DNA of 64,000 bases from Alteromonas macleodii (GTDB taxonomy: Bacteria > Pseudomonadota > Gammaproteobacteria > Enterobacterales > Alteromonadaceae): the NCBI RefSeq assembly GCF_903772925.1, contig NZ_LR812090.1, forward strand, positions 1,384,333-1,448,332, given 5' to 3'. Under the pieces are notes generated by a model, which saw only the letters and a list, made by a program, of their open reading frames with translations, ran no database searches and had not been told where the DNA came from. The position numbers and the translations under genes are program-made. The stretch's first letter is position 1. The number at the start of each line of letters is the position of its first letter. Below are positions 8,412-18,209 of the stretch, one piece after another.

Positions 8412-9748
8412 GCGAGAAGGCGAGTAGTAACCCTAACTTATTGTTGGTTGATGATGATAAAAGCTTATTGCGCTTGTTGACCATTCGCCTTGAAGGCGAG
8501 GGATACACTGTGACCGCAGTGGAAGACGGTCAATCGGCGCTGAGAAAACTTCAGAACGATAACTATGATGTTGTATTAAGTGATCTTCGCATGCCGGGCT
8601 TAGACGGTTTAAGCCTATTTGAAGAGATAATGGGAATCAGAAAAGACATCCCTGTTATTTTAATGACGGCCCATGGCACTATTGCTGATGCGGTTGCTGC
8701 CACTCAGCGCGGTGTCTTTGGTTTCTTACCTAAACCCGTTGATCACGATGAATTGCGCGCATTATTGCAAAAAGCATTGAGTCAATCTCAAGCTGCGCAG
8801 CCAGGGGATTGGGCAAAAGACATAATCACCCGTTCACCCGAAATGCTCAATGTCCTTGACCAAGCGTTTCGTATTGCCCAGCGCGAAGTATCTGTTCTTA
8901 TCAGTGGCGCCAGCGGCACAGGTAAAGAACTGTTGGCGAATGCTATCCATAAAGCCAGTAACCGCAGCGATAAACCATTTATAGCGATTAACTGTGGTGC
9001 GCTACCTGAAAACTTACTTGAATCTGAATTGTTTGGTCACGCAAAGGGCGCGTTTACCGGCGCCGTAGCAGCCCATCCTGGCTTATTTAGGGAAGCCGAC
9101 GGTGGTACGCTATTTTTAGACGAAATTGGCGATATGCCAATGACACTTCAAGTTAAACTTCTTCGTGCATTACAAGAACGCCAGATTCGTCCGGTTGGCA
9201 GCAGTAAACACGTAGATATTGATGTACGTATTATTTCTGCCACGCACAAAGATTTGCATAAAGAAATGGAAGAGGGCACCTTCCGCGAAGACTTGTACTA
9301 CCGCTTGAATGTAGTCAACCTTAAGCTTCCATCGCTGAAATCGCGTAGTGAGGACATTCCACTACTGGCTCGCTCGCTGCTTCAGCAAAGTGCACAGCGT
9401 CATGGTGTGAATGTAAGCCAGTTCTCTGACGATGCAATGCAACAGTTAGTGACTTCATCTTGGCCGGGTAACGTACGTCAGCTTGTAAACGTGGTTGAGC
9501 AATGCGTAGCTTTAACGCAAACACCTGTCATCCCTCTACATTTAGTAGAACAAGCTCTTTCAGCTACTAAGCAGAGCTGGCCAACGCTCACAGAGGCTCG
9601 CGACGCCTTTGAACAGCAATATCTTCATAAGCTTCTTAAAATGACCGATGGCAATGTAACACGCGCTGCTGAGCTTGCAGGTAGAAACCGAACGGACATG
9701 CACAAACTTATGAAAAAGCATGATTTAGATGCCGCTGATTTCAGATAA
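8408..9748 (+). CDS. glrR: Sigma-54-dependent response regulator, GlrR/QseF-like
   Basis: A 446-residue NtrC-family regulator. The receiver has D59 in [13 protein letters not shown] and Lys in LPKPVD. The AAA+ domain has Walker A GASGTGKE, the sigma-54 contact motif GAFTGA, Walker [10 protein letters not shown] and an R-finger region. A Fis-type helix-turn-helix ([20 protein letters not shown]) ends the protein. It starts with GTG at 8408 inside the lipoprotein gene and is followed by a terminator at 9774. With the kinase and lipoprotein upstream it forms a GlrK/QseG/GlrR-type operon. Its targets are not shown by this sequence; no clear sigma-54 promoter was found near the next gene. Confidence 0.88.
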   Translation: MSEKASSNPNLLLVDDDKSLLRLLTIRLEGEGYTVTAVEDGQSALRKLQNDNYDVVLSDLRMPGLDGLSLFEEIMGIRKDIPVILMTAHGTIADAVAATQRGVFGFLPKPVDHDELRALLQKALSQSQAAQPGDWAKDIITRSPEMLNVLDQAFRIAQREVSVLISGASGTGKELLANAIHKASNRSDKPFIAINCGALPENLLESELFGHAKGAFTGAVAAHPGLFREADGGTLFLDEIGDMPMTLQVKLLRALQERQIRPVGSSKHVDIDVRIISATHKDLHKEMEEGTFREDLYYRLNVVNLKLPSLKSRSEDIPLLARSLLQQSAQRHGVNVSQFSDDAMQQLVTSSWPGNVRQLVNVVEQCVALTQTPVIPLHLVEQALSATKQSWPTLTEARDAFEQQYLHKLLKMTDGNVTRAAELAGRNRTDMHKLMKKHDLDAADFR

Positions 9749-9773
9749 GTCAGTTTTAAATTGTGACTGAATT

Positions 9774-9804
9774 AACAGGGGCTATAAGCCCCTGTTTTTA
9801 TTTC
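9774..9804 (+). terminator. Intrinsic terminator after the glrR-like gene
   Basis: CAGGGGC and GCCCCTG form a stem around a short loop (TATAA), followed by a TTTTTATTT tract. It lies 26 nt after the glrR-like stop codon and separates that operon from the flagellin gene. Confidence 0.9.
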
Positions 9805-9900
9805 TGCATTATTCTTTAGTTTATTTTTTGAACGGAAACGGTGTAAGCCACTTACATTCTACTATCTTTATATTAGGTGTTATGTATATGGTGATTCACT

Positions 9901-11088
9901 ATGTTTTTGCATACCAATGTAGCCACACAACAGGCTACAAACACCCTGTTCGGTGTAAACAAAGGCCTGAGTCGTTCCTTCGAGCAACTAAGTTCAGGGC
10001 TTCGTATCAACAAAGCGAGTGATGATGCGGCGGGCCTCCAAATCTCTGAGCGCCTTAGCAGTCAAACAATCGGACTCAATCAAGCCGTCGAAAACGCTAA
10101 TAGCGGGCAAGCGCTGTTACAAGTAGTTGATGGTAGCCTAAGCGAAGTCACTCGCCACTTGAATGACATTCGCACGCTGTCTATAGCTTCACAAAACGGC
10201 ATCTACGGTAAAAGCGACCTAGCTTCTATAAATCAAGAAGTTCAGGCGCACCTCAACGAAATAGCACGTATTGCTGATTCTACTACTTATGCAGGTGAGA
10301 AAATTTTTGACGGTAACTTTATCCGCGATTTTGCGATAAGCGCGAACGGCAGCAGCAACATTCGCGTCGATTTAACGCAAGATGGTGATGGGATTGGTCT
10401 TGCCGGACTGGGTTTGACGGGGTTTTCAGTATCAGCGTCTGGTCAACAACCTCAAAGCTTGTCAGGGCAGAGTGTATCCGGATCGAGCGCACTAAATGCC
10501 GGCGAAGTGATACTTCAAGCGCAGGATAACCCCGGAGAAAAAAGATTGAGCGTTTCAACCGATAGCGGGTTAACGTTTGTAGAGCGGGCTGTTCAGTTAG
10601 TGGAAAATCGAGGCGTTAATGCGGCGCTAATTAGCACTACGGCCAACGAAATTTTAGGGCTCAATGCAACAAGCACTAATTTTGTAACAGGCGATGTAAT
10701 CCTTAATCAGACCAATGCCGATATCCGCGTGGCTACCCCGACAGGTGAGTTTCAAATATCGTCGAGTTTGAACAGCAAAGTCGGTCAGTACGATGCGCAA
10801 AGTGCACAGCAAAATGGAAGCACATTAGACATGGTCGATAACGCCATTGAAATTATAAGTAATTTGCGAACAGATATGGGGGCAACGTCAAACCGCTTTT
10901 CTTCAGCGCTCAAAAGTATGTCGAGCACGAGCGTAAATTTACAGCGTGCCAGTGCCCAAATAACTCAGTCGGATTTTGCTAGCGTTACTGCCCAAGAAAC
11001 GCGTTTTTCTATTCTACAGAAGGCTAATGTCAGTGTCTTAGCAATGGCCAATCAAATGCCACAAAATGTTCTGTTCCTGTTAAATTGA
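9901..11088 (+). CDS. Solitary flagellin
   Basis: A 395-residue flagellin. The N-terminal D0/D1 part contains LSSGLRINKASDDAAGLQISERL (residues about 31-53) and the C-terminal D0/D1 part has SALKSMSSTSVNLQRASAQI and ends in a hydrophobic, polymer-forming tail. The middle (about 140-300) is variable. No FliD, FliS or other flagellar gene is next to it. The first residues (MFLHTNVATQQATNTLF) differ from the usual MALTVNTN start. ATG at 9901 has GGTGA 6 nt upstream. I saw no clear sigma-28 or sigma-54 promoter. It may be an accessory or lateral filament subunit. Confidence 0.88.
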   Translation: MFLHTNVATQQATNTLFGVNKGLSRSFEQLSSGLRINKASDDAAGLQISERLSSQTIGLNQAVENANSGQALLQVVDGSLSEVTRHLNDIRTLSIASQNGIYGKSDLASINQEVQAHLNEIARIADSTTYAGEKIFDGNFIRDFAISANGSSNIRVDLTQDGDGIGLAGLGLTGFSVSASGQQPQSLSGQSVSGSSALNAGEVILQAQDNPGEKRLSVSTDSGLTFVERAVQLVENRGVNAALISTTANEILGLNATSTNFVTGDVILNQTNADIRVATPTGEFQISSSLNSKVGQYDAQSAQQNGSTLDMVDNAIEIISNLRTDMGATSNRFSSALKSMSSTSVNLQRASAQITQSDFASVTAQETRFSILQKANVSVLAMANQMPQNVLFLLN

Positions 11089-11122
11089 ACCTACACTCGA
11101 AGTAGTGTGCGGAACGACGACC

Positions 11123-11611
11123 TTAATGTTCTGAAAAAATGATCATTTCCGCTGTGCGAGCATAGTTTTTTAAGCTCACTATCTCAGTTTCTGTAAAGTC
11201 TCTTGGTTCATCAAACAGAAGGCATAAGGTACCTAGTTCATAGCCGTCTTTATTACGTAAAATTGCACCCGCATACGCCCGAATATATGGCTTGCCAGTC
11301 ACCAACGGGTTATTAGCGAATACTTTTTCAGCTTTTGCATCTGGTACTATTAAATATTCCTCTTCTGCAATGGCATAAGTGCAAAAAGAGATGTTACGGG
11401 GTGTTTCTGTAGCGTCCATGCATTGACGCGACTTAAACCATTGACGGTCTTCAGCAACCAGGCTTACCAAGCAGGTTTTAGCACTAAATTCTTCTTGGAC
11501 TTTTTTAGTAAGCGCATCAAGTTGTTCGCTGGGGGGAGTGTCTAATATATCTAACGATTCCAAAGCAGCAAGACGTGCTTTTTCGTATTCATGATTCATT
11601 GAGGGGGTCAC
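11123..11611 (-). CDS. Stand-alone GAF-domain protein
   Basis: A 162-residue cytoplasmic protein made of one GAF domain of the type often fused to GGDEF or kinase domains: a helical start (RLAALESLDILDTPPSEQLDALT), CLVSLVAEDRQWFKSR and SFCTYAI in the core, then YAGAILRNKDGYELGTLCLL. Here no output domain is attached. The first codon used is GTG; ATG at 11599 (MNHEYEKAR) is an equally good start. Signalling by a free GAF domain would need a partner protein; the ligand is unknown. Its 3' end faces the flagellin gene 34 nt away (convergent). Confidence 0.8.
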   Translation of the reverse strand: MTPSMNHEYEKARLAALESLDILDTPPSEQLDALTKKVQEEFSAKTCLVSLVAEDRQWFKSRQCMDATETPRNISFCTYAIAEEEYLIVPDAKAEKVFANNPLVTGKPYIRAYAGAILRNKDGYELGTLCLLFDEPRDFTETEIVSLKNYARTAEMIIFSEH

Positions 11612-11697
11612 GATAAAAAGTAGTTTAACACAAAAACTAATAACCGTCGTAGTTTACCTTTAAATCAGAAAAATACTATCTATTAAGCAGTTATTGT

Positions 11698-12606
11698 CTA
11701 AAACAAGGCATTTTGAGCTGGCTGATTTCTAATTGAAAGGTTGTCTAACCGGTGGGCTATCTCTTCAGCGTTGTACAAATCAATAAACTGTTGCGCCAGC
11801 CATGGTGCGTCTTTGTTGTCAGGGCGGTGACAAAAAAAGTACACATCTTTTCCTTCGCTTTGCCAAAGCTTCACTTTTTTCACCCAGGGCAATAAACAGC
11901 GCTGGTTGTCGTCATCAATATCATTACCCACGAAGCGCACAATGGGAGTCTGGCCTGTAGCGATAACGTTAACGGGAACCCGCGGCTTTTTCTGCCTGAC
12001 TTCTTCTAGCATAGCGCGCTTATCTGCTCCGCCTGCATCTAAAGACCCGCTAAATAAAGCTCGGGTGTCCATAATAATTCTATTCACACCGTGGCGGATC
12101 AAAAGTTGGTTAAGCGCTTTTTCCTCATTACCTTTAGCGAAAAACGCCAGGTGGCGCACTTCAACTGCAATGTTTAATTTTTTAGGTAAGTTTGCTAAAA
12201 ACGTGTCTAGAACGGGCAGTTTCTCTGGCCCGAAAGAAGCGGGCAGTTGCAGCATCATTACTCCTAGCTTTTCTTTTAGCGGGCTTAATAAAGCAAGCTG
12301 TTGGGCAACCTCTTCTTCACAATGCTGTAATTGATGTACATGAGTAATGTTCTGGTGAAACTTGAAAGTAAATCTGAAGTGGTCGGGTGTTGAATCGCAC
12401 CATCTCGCTACAGCGTCTTGGTGGGGAAGAGAGTAAAATGTGGTATTCCCTTCAACCGTATTACACTCCTTGGCATACAGCGACAATCCATTATCAGACT
12501 TGGGATAATTAGCAAACCACGTGCTTGGCCAATGGCTGTGTTGCCACATTGGCAATCCAATATAGAGATTTCCTCGGGATATGGCTGATTTGTGCATATT
12601 TGTCAT
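11698..12606 (-). CDS. DUF72 family protein (YecE-like)
   Basis: A 302-residue protein of the DUF72/YecE family, which has a TIM-barrel fold. Visible signatures are the N-terminal YIGLPMWQHSHWPSTWF and YAKECNTVEGNTTFYSLP, FRFTFKFHQNITH, LGVMMLQLPASFGPE, the VEVRH strand and a late VKKVKLWQSEGKDVYFFCHRP. The biochemical role of the family is not established. It is transcribed away from aspS, whose start is 192 nt beyond its own start. ATG at 12606 is followed by another ATG three codons later. Confidence 0.85.
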   Translation of the reverse strand: MTNMHKSAISRGNLYIGLPMWQHSHWPSTWFANYPKSDNGLSLYAKECNTVEGNTTFYSLPHQDAVARWCDSTPDHFRFTFKFHQNITHVHQLQHCEEEVAQQLALLSPLKEKLGVMMLQLPASFGPEKLPVLDTFLANLPKKLNIAVEVRHLAFFAKGNEEKALNQLLIRHGVNRIIMDTRALFSGSLDAGGADKRAMLEEVRQKKPRVPVNVIATGQTPIVRFVGNDIDDDNQRCLLPWVKKVKLWQSEGKDVYFFCHRPDNKDAPWLAQQFIDLYNAEEIAHRLDNLSIRNQPAQNALF

Positions 12607-12797
12607 TGGGCTTTATCAAGCATTTGTTTATACTATGCGGCCTTTAAATCATTACATTATGCATGTTGTGGGCGGGCCGGTTAATTGGCCAGCAAGTTTA
12701 CGCGAATTTTGGCAAAGTCTTAAGCTCAAAAGTAAACGGTTTTGAACGCCAATTCATTGCATGCGAAGCAAGAAGAAAACATCAGGGGTCAAGGACC

Positions 12798-14558
12798 ATG
12801 CGCACAGATTACTGTGGGAATATCGATTCATCATACATTGGACAAGAAGTTACCCTTTGCGGGTGGGTTAATAAGCGTCGCGATTTAGGCGGTGTAATTT
12901 TCATCGACTTACGCGACCGCGAAGGTATCGTACAAGTGGTGTTCGACCCAGATTTACCCGACGTGCTATCAGTAGCTAACACGTTACGTAGTGAATTCTG
13001 TGTAAAGTTAACCGGTAAAGTACGAGCGCGCCCTGAAGGTCAAATTAATAAAGACATGCGCACAGGTGAAATTGAAATTCTAGGTACAGGCCTTGAAGTG
13101 ATCAACAAATCTGACGTGCTTCCACTAGACTGGAACCAAGAAAACTCAGAAGAACAGCGCCTTCGTTACCGTTACCTAGACCTTCGCCGTCCTGTAATGA
13201 GCCAACGCTTACAATTCCGTGCAAAAGTAACCGGTGCTGTACGTCGCTTCCTAGAAGAAGAAGGTTTCTTAGATATTGAAACACCTATTCTTACTAAGGC
13301 AACGCCAGAAGGTGCACGTGACTACCTAGTGCCAAGCCGCACGCACAAAGGTGAGTTCTTTGCACTTCCGCAATCGCCACAGCTTTTCAAACAGCTTCTG
13401 ATGATGTCGGGTATGGACCGTTACTATCAAATCGTTAAGTGCTTCCGCGACGAAGACTTACGTGCCGACCGTCAGCCAGAATTTACCCAAATCGATATTG
13501 AGACCACGTTCTTAGATGCCGATGGCGTAATGTCTATTACCGAGCGTATGATCCGCGACTTGTTCAACAAAATGCTGGATGTTGATCTTGGCGACTTCCC
13601 GCGTATGACTTATGCAGAAGCAATGAAGCGCTTTGGTAGCGACAAGCCCGACTTGCGCAACCCGCTAGAGTTAACAGACGTTGCAGACTTGCTTGCTAAC
13701 GTTGACTTTAAAGTATTCAGCGGCCCAGCCAACGACCCGAAAGGTCGCGTTGCGGCTATTCGCGTACCTGGCGGTGCGTCACTTTCGCGCAAGCAAATTG
13801 ACGAATACACCAAGTTCGTAGGTATTTACGGCGCGAAAGGCCTAGCATGGATTAAAGTTAACGATGCTGGCGCAGGTCTTGAAGGACTACAGTCGCCAAT
13901 CCTTAAATTCCTAACGGAAGACATTACTAACGCAATCATTGAGCGCTCTGGCGCACAAAGTGGCGATATTCTATTGTTCGGTGCAGACAGCTACACCGTG
14001 GTTACCGAAGCGATGGGCGCACTTCGTCTTAAGCTTGGTGAAGACTTTGAGCTTCTTGAAGGCGAGTGGAAGCCACTTTGGGTTGTTGACTTCCCAATGT
14101 TTGAAGAGTTTGACGGACAGCTACACGCTATTCACCACCCGTTTACTGCGCCGCGTGGTTTAACGCCGGAAGAACTTAAAGCTAACCCAGCTGAAGCCTT
14201 ATCTGATGCTTACGATATGGTATTGAACGGTGTTGAATTAGGCGGTGGTTCTGTACGTATTCACAATGAAGACATGCAGTCTACGGTATTCAATATTCTT
14301 GGCATAGACGATGAAGAAGCGAAGAACAAATTCGGCTTCTTGCTTGATGCACTTCGCTTTGGTGCGCCACCGCATGCAGGTCTTGCGTTTGGTCTAGACC
14401 GTTTGGTAATGCTAATGACGGGCGCAACCTCTATTCGCGATGTAATGGCGTTCCCGAAAACGACCACAGCGGCATGCCCGTTAACATCGGCGCCTAGCCC
14501 TGCGAACCCACAGCAGCTTGAAGAGCTCGCTATTGCAACGGTGAAAAAGCAATCGTAA
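12798..14558 (+). CDS. aspS: Aspartyl-tRNA synthetase
   Basis: A 586-residue class II synthetase that charges tRNA-Asp. It has the N-terminal OB-fold anticodon-binding domain ([22 protein letters not shown]), motif 2 region ([21 protein letters not shown]), the bacterial GAD insertion domain (about 280-420) and motif 3 [12 protein letters not shown] near the end. Length agrees with E. coli AspS (590). I chose ATG at 12798 (MRTDYCG), which has AAGGA upstream; the frame stays open further 5' to 12663 but that extension does not look like AspS. nudB begins 3 nt after the stop, so nudB and ruvC are probably co-transcribed with aspS. Confidence 0.97.
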   Translation: MRTDYCGNIDSSYIGQEVTLCGWVNKRRDLGGVIFIDLRDREGIVQVVFDPDLPDVLSVANTLRSEFCVKLTGKVRARPEGQINKDMRTGEIEILGTGLEVINKSDVLPLDWNQENSEEQRLRYRYLDLRRPVMSQRLQFRAKVTGAVRRFLEEEGFLDIETPILTKATPEGARDYLVPSRTHKGEFFALPQSPQLFKQLLMMSGMDRYYQIVKCFRDEDLRADRQPEFTQIDIETTFLDADGVMSITERMIRDLFNKMLDVDLGDFPRMTYAEAMKRFGSDKPDLRNPLELTDVADLLANVDFKVFSGPANDPKGRVAAIRVPGGASLSRKQIDEYTKFVGIYGAKGLAWIKVNDAGAGLEGLQSPILKFLTEDITNAIIERSGAQSGDILLFGADSYTVVTEAMGALRLKLGEDFELLEGEWKPLWVVDFPMFEEFDGQLHAIHHPFTAPRGLTPEELKANPAEALSDAYDMVLNGVELGGGSVRIHNEDMQSTVFNILGIDDEEAKNKFGFLLDALRFGAPPHAGLAFGLDRLVMLMTGATSIRDVMAFPKTTTAACPLTSAPSPANPQQLEELAIATVKKQS

Positions 14559-14561
14559 TTT

Positions 14562-15002
14562 ATGGCGTATAAGAAGCCTGAATCTGCACTGGTAGTGTTG
14601 TATGACCAACACTACCGAGTGCTGCTTTTGCAACGACAAGACGACCCCACCTTCTGGCAGTCGGTAACCGGCGCGTTAGAAGAGGGGGAGTTACCCTTAG
14701 AAACGGCATATCGTGAAGTGTGTGAAGAAATTGGTATCGATGCCAAAGCACACGGCTTTGTGGTTAACGACCACGGTAAGCAAAATAAATATGTTATTCG
14801 TAGCCGCTGGCTACACCGTTATCCCCCAGGTACTGTGCACAACAAAGAGCACGTATTTTCCCTTCAAATAAACAGTGATTTACCCCTTGTATTAACAGAA
14901 CACTTGCAGTACGAATGGGTGTCGAAAGACGAAGCACTGGCGCGTTTATGGTCTCCCTCTAATAAAGAAGCGGTATCTTTGTTTGTACCGAGTGTGCCTT
15001 AA
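14562..15002 (+). CDS. nudB: Dihydroneopterin triphosphate diphosphatase (Nudix)
   Basis: A 146-residue Nudix hydrolase with a complete Nudix box: [20 protein letters not shown] followed by IGID. NudB removes pyrophosphate from dihydroneopterin triphosphate in folate synthesis. The assignment rests on the box, the length (E. coli NudB is 150) and the conserved aspS-nudB-ruvC order. It begins 3 nt after aspS, and its TAA overlaps the ruvC ATG by one base (TAATG), which suggests translational coupling. Confidence 0.92.
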   Translation: MAYKKPESALVVLYDQHYRVLLLQRQDDPTFWQSVTGALEEGELPLETAYREVCEEIGIDAKAHGFVVNDHGKQNKYVIRSRWLHRYPPGTVHNKEHVFSLQINSDLPLVLTEHLQYEWVSKDEALARLWSPSNKEAVSLFVPSVP

Positions 15003-15520
15003 TGGTTATACTGGGTATAGATCCAGGTTCTCGGATTACAGGCTATGGTTTAATTGCACGCAAGCAAGGTAAACTGGTGTATGTAGCAAGCGGATGCATT
15101 CGCGTTGGAACGGCAGATTTATCCTCTCGTCTTGCTAATATTTTTACCGGTGTTGGCGATATTATTCGTCAATATAAGCCCGACCAGTTTGCGATTGAGC
15201 AAGTATTTATGGCGAAAAACCCTGATTCAGCGTTAAAGCTTGGTCAGGCCAGAGGGGCCGCCATTGTGGCAGCCACCCAAGCGCAGCTTCCTGTTGCTGA
15301 ATACAGCGCAAGGCAAATTAAGCAGTCGGTAGTTGGAAAAGGTGGCGCAGATAAAACGCAAGTTCAGCACATGGTTAAACACCTGCTTAGCTTAAGCGGC
15401 ACTCCCCAGGCCGATGCTGCCGATGCATTAGCCGTTGCCTTGTGTCACGCACACACCGAACAGAGCCTGATAAACATGGCAGGGCAAGCCCGAAAAACCG
15501 TTCGTGGTCGTTTGCGCTAA
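15002..15520 (+). CDS. ruvC: Holliday junction resolvase RuvC
   Basis: A 172-residue endonuclease that cuts Holliday junctions after RuvAB branch migration. The four catalytic carboxylates are in place: Asp7 in ILGIDPGSR, Glu in FAIEQVF (about 66) and two Asp in [14 protein letters not shown] (about 138 and 141). ATG at 15002 overlaps the nudB stop. ruvA follows after 36 nt in the same direction. Length matches E. coli RuvC (173). Confidence 0.97.
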   Translation: MVILGIDPGSRITGYGLIARKQGKLVYVASGCIRVGTADLSSRLANIFTGVGDIIRQYKPDQFAIEQVFMAKNPDSALKLGQARGAAIVAATQAQLPVAEYSARQIKQSVVGKGGADKTQVQHMVKHLLSLSGTPQADAADALAVALCHAHTEQSLINMAGQARKTVRGRLR

Positions 15521-15556
15521 TACTGCTCGAAGCTCACGCTTTTACAGAGATAATTC

Positions 15557-16177
15557 ATGATTGGACGAATTCGCGGTACGTTGGCTGAGAAACAGCCTCC
15601 AGAAATTCTTGTAGATGTAGCCGGCGTTGGCTACGAAATTCACATGCCTATGACCAGTTTCTACCAGCTTCCTGCGGTGGGTGAAGAAGTGGTGGTGTAC
15701 ACGCACTTTGTGGTTCGCGAAGACGCCCAGTTACTGTTTGGTTTTGCTGATAAAATGGAAAGAGGCTTATTTCGCGAGTTAATAAAAGCGAACGGTGTAG
15801 GCCCTAAACTGGGCTTAGCTATTTTATCAGGTATGTCGGCTGGGCAGTTTTTGGCAAGTGTGCAAAATGAAGACGTTTCAGCATTGGTAAGTTTACCTGG
15901 CATTGGTAAGAAAACTGCCGAACGTTTAGTGGTCGAACTCAAAGACAGGCTCGCTAAGTTTGGTAAAGCGCAAAGCATTGTGATGCCACCGCCTAGCAGT
16001 GACCTGTTATCGAATAACACAATTGTTGAAGTAAACGACGCCCGTGAAGAGGCACAAAGCGCACTTATCGCATTAGGCTATAAGCCAGCGCAGGCGAGTA
16101 AGCTGGTTGAAAGTGTATACATTGAAGGTATGGAAAGCGAAGCGGTAATTCGCGATGCCTTAAAAGCCGCTATATAA
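15557..16177 (+). CDS. ruvA: Holliday junction branch-migration protein RuvA
   Basis: A 206-residue DNA-binding subunit of RuvAB. Domain I is an OB fold ([28 protein letters not shown], split in view), domain II holds two helix-hairpin-helix motifs ([16 protein letters not shown] and [19 protein letters not shown]), and domain III (about 155-206) is the flexible RuvB-binding end ([19 protein letters not shown]). It starts with ATG at 15557 behind an AGAGATAA site. ruvB follows after 69 nt, a gap that holds a strong hairpin. Confidence 0.97.
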   Translation: MIGRIRGTLAEKQPPEILVDVAGVGYEIHMPMTSFYQLPAVGEEVVVYTHFVVREDAQLLFGFADKMERGLFRELIKANGVGPKLGLAILSGMSAGQFLASVQNEDVSALVSLPGIGKKTAERLVVELKDRLAKFGKAQSIVMPPPSSDLLSNNTIVEVNDAREEAQSALIALGYKPAQASKLVESVYIEGMESEAVIRDALKAAI

Positions 16178-16188
16178 TAGCCCGTAGT

Positions 16189-16220
16189 GAAGGCAGCGAT
16201 AATGTCGTTATGCTGTCTTC
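16189..16220 (+). repeat. Hairpin between ruvA and ruvB
   Basis: GAAGGCAGCGATAA pairs with TTATGCTGTCTTC around a TGTCG loop, with one G-U pair and one bulge. It fills half of the 69-nt gap between the two genes. There is no T-tract, so it is not a standard terminator. It could stabilise the mRNA or be a processing site. Confidence 0.55.
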
Positions 16221-16246
16221 GTGTTATTCCCTAAAGTAGAACTATC

Positions 16247-17251
16247 ATGATTGAAGCAGACAGACTGATTACGCCTGACGCCAGTACCGAAGACGAGGTG
16301 ATTGACCGTGCCATTCGCCCTAAAATGTTGGAAGACTACACAGGGCAGCCTCACGTTTGTGAGCAAATGGAAATATTTATTCAGGCGGCACGTAATCGCG
16401 ATGATGCGCTCGACCACCTACTTATCTTTGGCCCGCCTGGTTTAGGTAAAACAACCTTGGCGAATATTGTGGCTAACGAGATGGGCGTAAACATCAAAAC
16501 CACTTCAGGGCCTGTGCTAGAGAAGGCTGGGGATCTTGCCGCGCTGCTTACCAACCTAGAGCGCAACGATGTATTGTTCATTGATGAAATACACAGGTTA
16601 AGCCCAGTAGTGGAAGAGATTCTTTATCCAGCAATGGAAGACTATCAGCTTGATATTATGATAGGGGAAGGGCCAGCGGCGCGCTCTATTAAGCTTGACC
16701 TTCCTCCCTTTACTTTGGTGGGGGCCACCACACGCGCAGGCTCATTAACATCGCCATTACGGGACCGTTTCGGGATTGTACAACGGCTGGAATTTTACAA
16801 TGTAAAAGACCTTACTAGCATCGTTGCAAGAAGTGCAAGCTATCTTAATTTAGAAATGAATGAGGAAGGCGCTCAAGAAGTGGCACGTCGCTCTAGAGGT
16901 ACACCGCGTATCGCTAATCGCTTACTTCGCCGTGTTCGAGATTATGCCGAGATTAAATCTGATGGTAGCGTAGGCGCTGATGTCGCTGCTAAAGCCCTCG
17001 ATATGCTTGATGTAGACAAAGAAGGCTTTGATTACATGGACCGCAAATTGCTTACGGCTATTATTGAAAAGTTTGATGGTGGGCCAGTAGGCTTAGATAA
17101 TTTGGCTGCTGCCATAGGCGAAGAGAAAGAAACCATAGAAGATGTAATTGAGCCCTTCCTTATTCAACAGGGCTTCTTACAGCGCACGCCACGGGGTCGC
17201 ATCGTATCACAGCGCGCCTATCTGCACTTTGGCTTTACTCCGTCAGAATAA
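16247..17251 (+). CDS. ruvB: Holliday junction helicase motor RuvB
   Basis: A 334-residue AAA+ ATPase that drives branch migration with RuvA. Motifs seen: Walker [10 protein letters not shown] (about 62-70), Walker [10 protein letters not shown] (about 110-118), sensor 1 VGATTRAG, the arginine finger region [10 protein letters not shown] and sensor 2 [13 protein letters not shown]; a winged-helix domain ends the protein ([16 protein letters not shown]). The start ATG at 16247 has weak ribosome-site similarity. Length matches E. coli RuvB (336). A terminator follows at 17291. Confidence 0.97.
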   Translation: MIEADRLITPDASTEDEVIDRAIRPKMLEDYTGQPHVCEQMEIFIQAARNRDDALDHLLIFGPPGLGKTTLANIVANEMGVNIKTTSGPVLEKAGDLAALLTNLERNDVLFIDEIHRLSPVVEEILYPAMEDYQLDIMIGEGPAARSIKLDLPPFTLVGATTRAGSLTSPLRDRFGIVQRLEFYNVKDLTSIVARSASYLNLEMNEEGAQEVARRSRGTPRIANRLLRRVRDYAEIKSDGSVGADVAAKALDMLDVDKEGFDYMDRKLLTAIIEKFDGGPVGLDNLAAAIGEEKETIEDVIEPFLIQQGFLQRTPRGRIVSQRAYLHFGFTPSE

Positions 17252-17290
17252 TTCATCGCTTTGTTTAACAGGGTATAGATTTGTATTAAT

Positions 17291-17318
17291 GGCCTAGCTG
17301 GATAGCTGGGCTTTTTTA
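17291..17318 (+). terminator. Intrinsic terminator after ruvB
   Basis: GCCTAGCT (17292-17299) pairs with AGCTGGGC (17304-17311) with one G-U pair, followed by six T. It lies 40 nt after the ruvB stop. Confidence 0.8.
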
Positions 17319-17451
17319 GGCTTAGTAAATAGCGCAAGTCAAACAAATTTATGCTGGAGTAGAAACAAAGTCGGTCGTGGGAGAACAGGAGTATAGAGCG
17401 AGTGGCTGGTATAGGTATTGATTCTTTCGTTAGAAACAGTCTCAAACTATA

Positions 17452-17590
17452 GGCAAAAAAAAAGCCCGCTCAGAGAGCGGGCTAAAACAACAAGTGTTGA
17501 AGGAAATAAATCCAGGGAACTCATGTCTAACAGGAGAAAAAACTCTTGCATGACCGTGCTATGCACCATCACGCTCTGTACGACTGATGC
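17452..17590 (-). ncRNA. Candidate small RNA on the minus strand between ruvB and ybgC
   Basis: A self-contained transcription unit on the minus strand. The promoter is at 17596-17623 and a perfect terminator closes it: AGCCCGCTC / GAGCGGGCT (9 bp, 3-nt loop, 17463-17483) followed by nine U in the transcript. The predicted RNA is about 135-140 nt. It contains a short reading frame (ATG at 17550, starting MQEFFLLLDMSSLDLFP) that runs into the terminator stem, so a leader-peptide-like role is possible. But no gene follows on that strand: ruvB converges from the left. I do not recognise a known RNA family. Expression is inferred from promoter and terminator only. Confidence 0.55.
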
Positions 17591-17595
17591 TGTGC

Positions 17596-17623
17596 ATTAT
17601 AGGGAGAGCAGAAAAAACTACAA
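17596..17623 (-). promoter_or_regulatory. Sigma-70-type promoter for the candidate small RNA
   Basis: Read on the minus strand: -35 TTGTAG (17618-17623), a 16-nt spacer and a consensus -10 TATAAT (17596-17601). The predicted start is about 17589. The downstream terminator matches its direction. Confidence 0.6.
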
Positions 17624-17810
17624 TTGAGTAAAATTGTTGTTTTGGATTAGAAAAACTAATGTGTTAACTGGGTGTTTAATATTGGTTTATTTTTAATTAA
17701 ATGTTAGCTTTGGTGGGGCTTGTGGGGTGTATTTGTTCTGCATTTTGTCGCGCTAATTAGTTATTTTAACTCCGTTTTGGATTATTAAATTTTTGGGTAA
17801 GGGAATAGTT

Positions 17811-18209
17811 ATGCATTTACATCAGGTAAGAGTGTATTACGAAGACACCGACGCAGGCGGTATCGTCTATTATGCGAATTACCTTAAGTTTATGGAGCGA
17901 GCGCGCACAGAGTGGCTTCGCGAGCTAGGTTTTGAACAAGACACGCTGATGGAACAATCCATCGCTTTTGTCGTCAAACACGTTGAAATGCATAACTATG
18001 CGCCAGCGCGGTTTAATCAGCTGTTGAGTATTGAAACTCGCGTTGTAGAATTGAAAGGCGCTAGTATGACGTTTCAACAAAATATTAAAAATGAACAAGG
18101 CGTTACCTTAGTATCAGGAAATATTAAGGTTGCCTGCGTCGATTTGGCTGTAATGAAGCCAAAAAGATTACCACGTACTTTGTTAGGGGAAATTTCGCGT
18201 GTCATCTGA
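17811..18209 (+). CDS. ybgC: Acyl-CoA thioesterase of the Tol-Pal operon
   Basis: A 132-residue hotdog-fold thioesterase. The active-site segment [27 protein letters not shown] (in two pieces here) carries the catalytic Asp of the 4-hydroxybenzoyl-CoA thioesterase type. YbgC acts on acyl-CoA or acyl-ACP at the inner membrane and is the usual first gene of the tol-pal operon. I chose ATG at 17811 ([12 protein letters not shown]) because AAGGGA lies 8 nt upstream; a GTG at 17793 is in frame. The 3' end overlaps tolQ by 11 nt. Confidence 0.95.
   Translation: MHLHQVRVYYEDTDAGGIVYYANYLKFMERARTEWLRELGFEQDTLMEQSIAFVVKHVEMHNYAPARFNQLLSIETRVVELKGASMTFQQNIKNEQGVTLVSGNIKVACVDLAVMKPKRLPRTLLGEISRVI

Noticed and set aside
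9828..10022. Short plus-strand frame overlapping the flagellin start
   Set aside because: It is in another frame within the flagellin gene and has no family features.
12663..12797. Upstream in-frame extension of aspS
   Set aside because: It lacks any AspS similarity; ATG at 12798 has a good ribosome site and gives the normal length.
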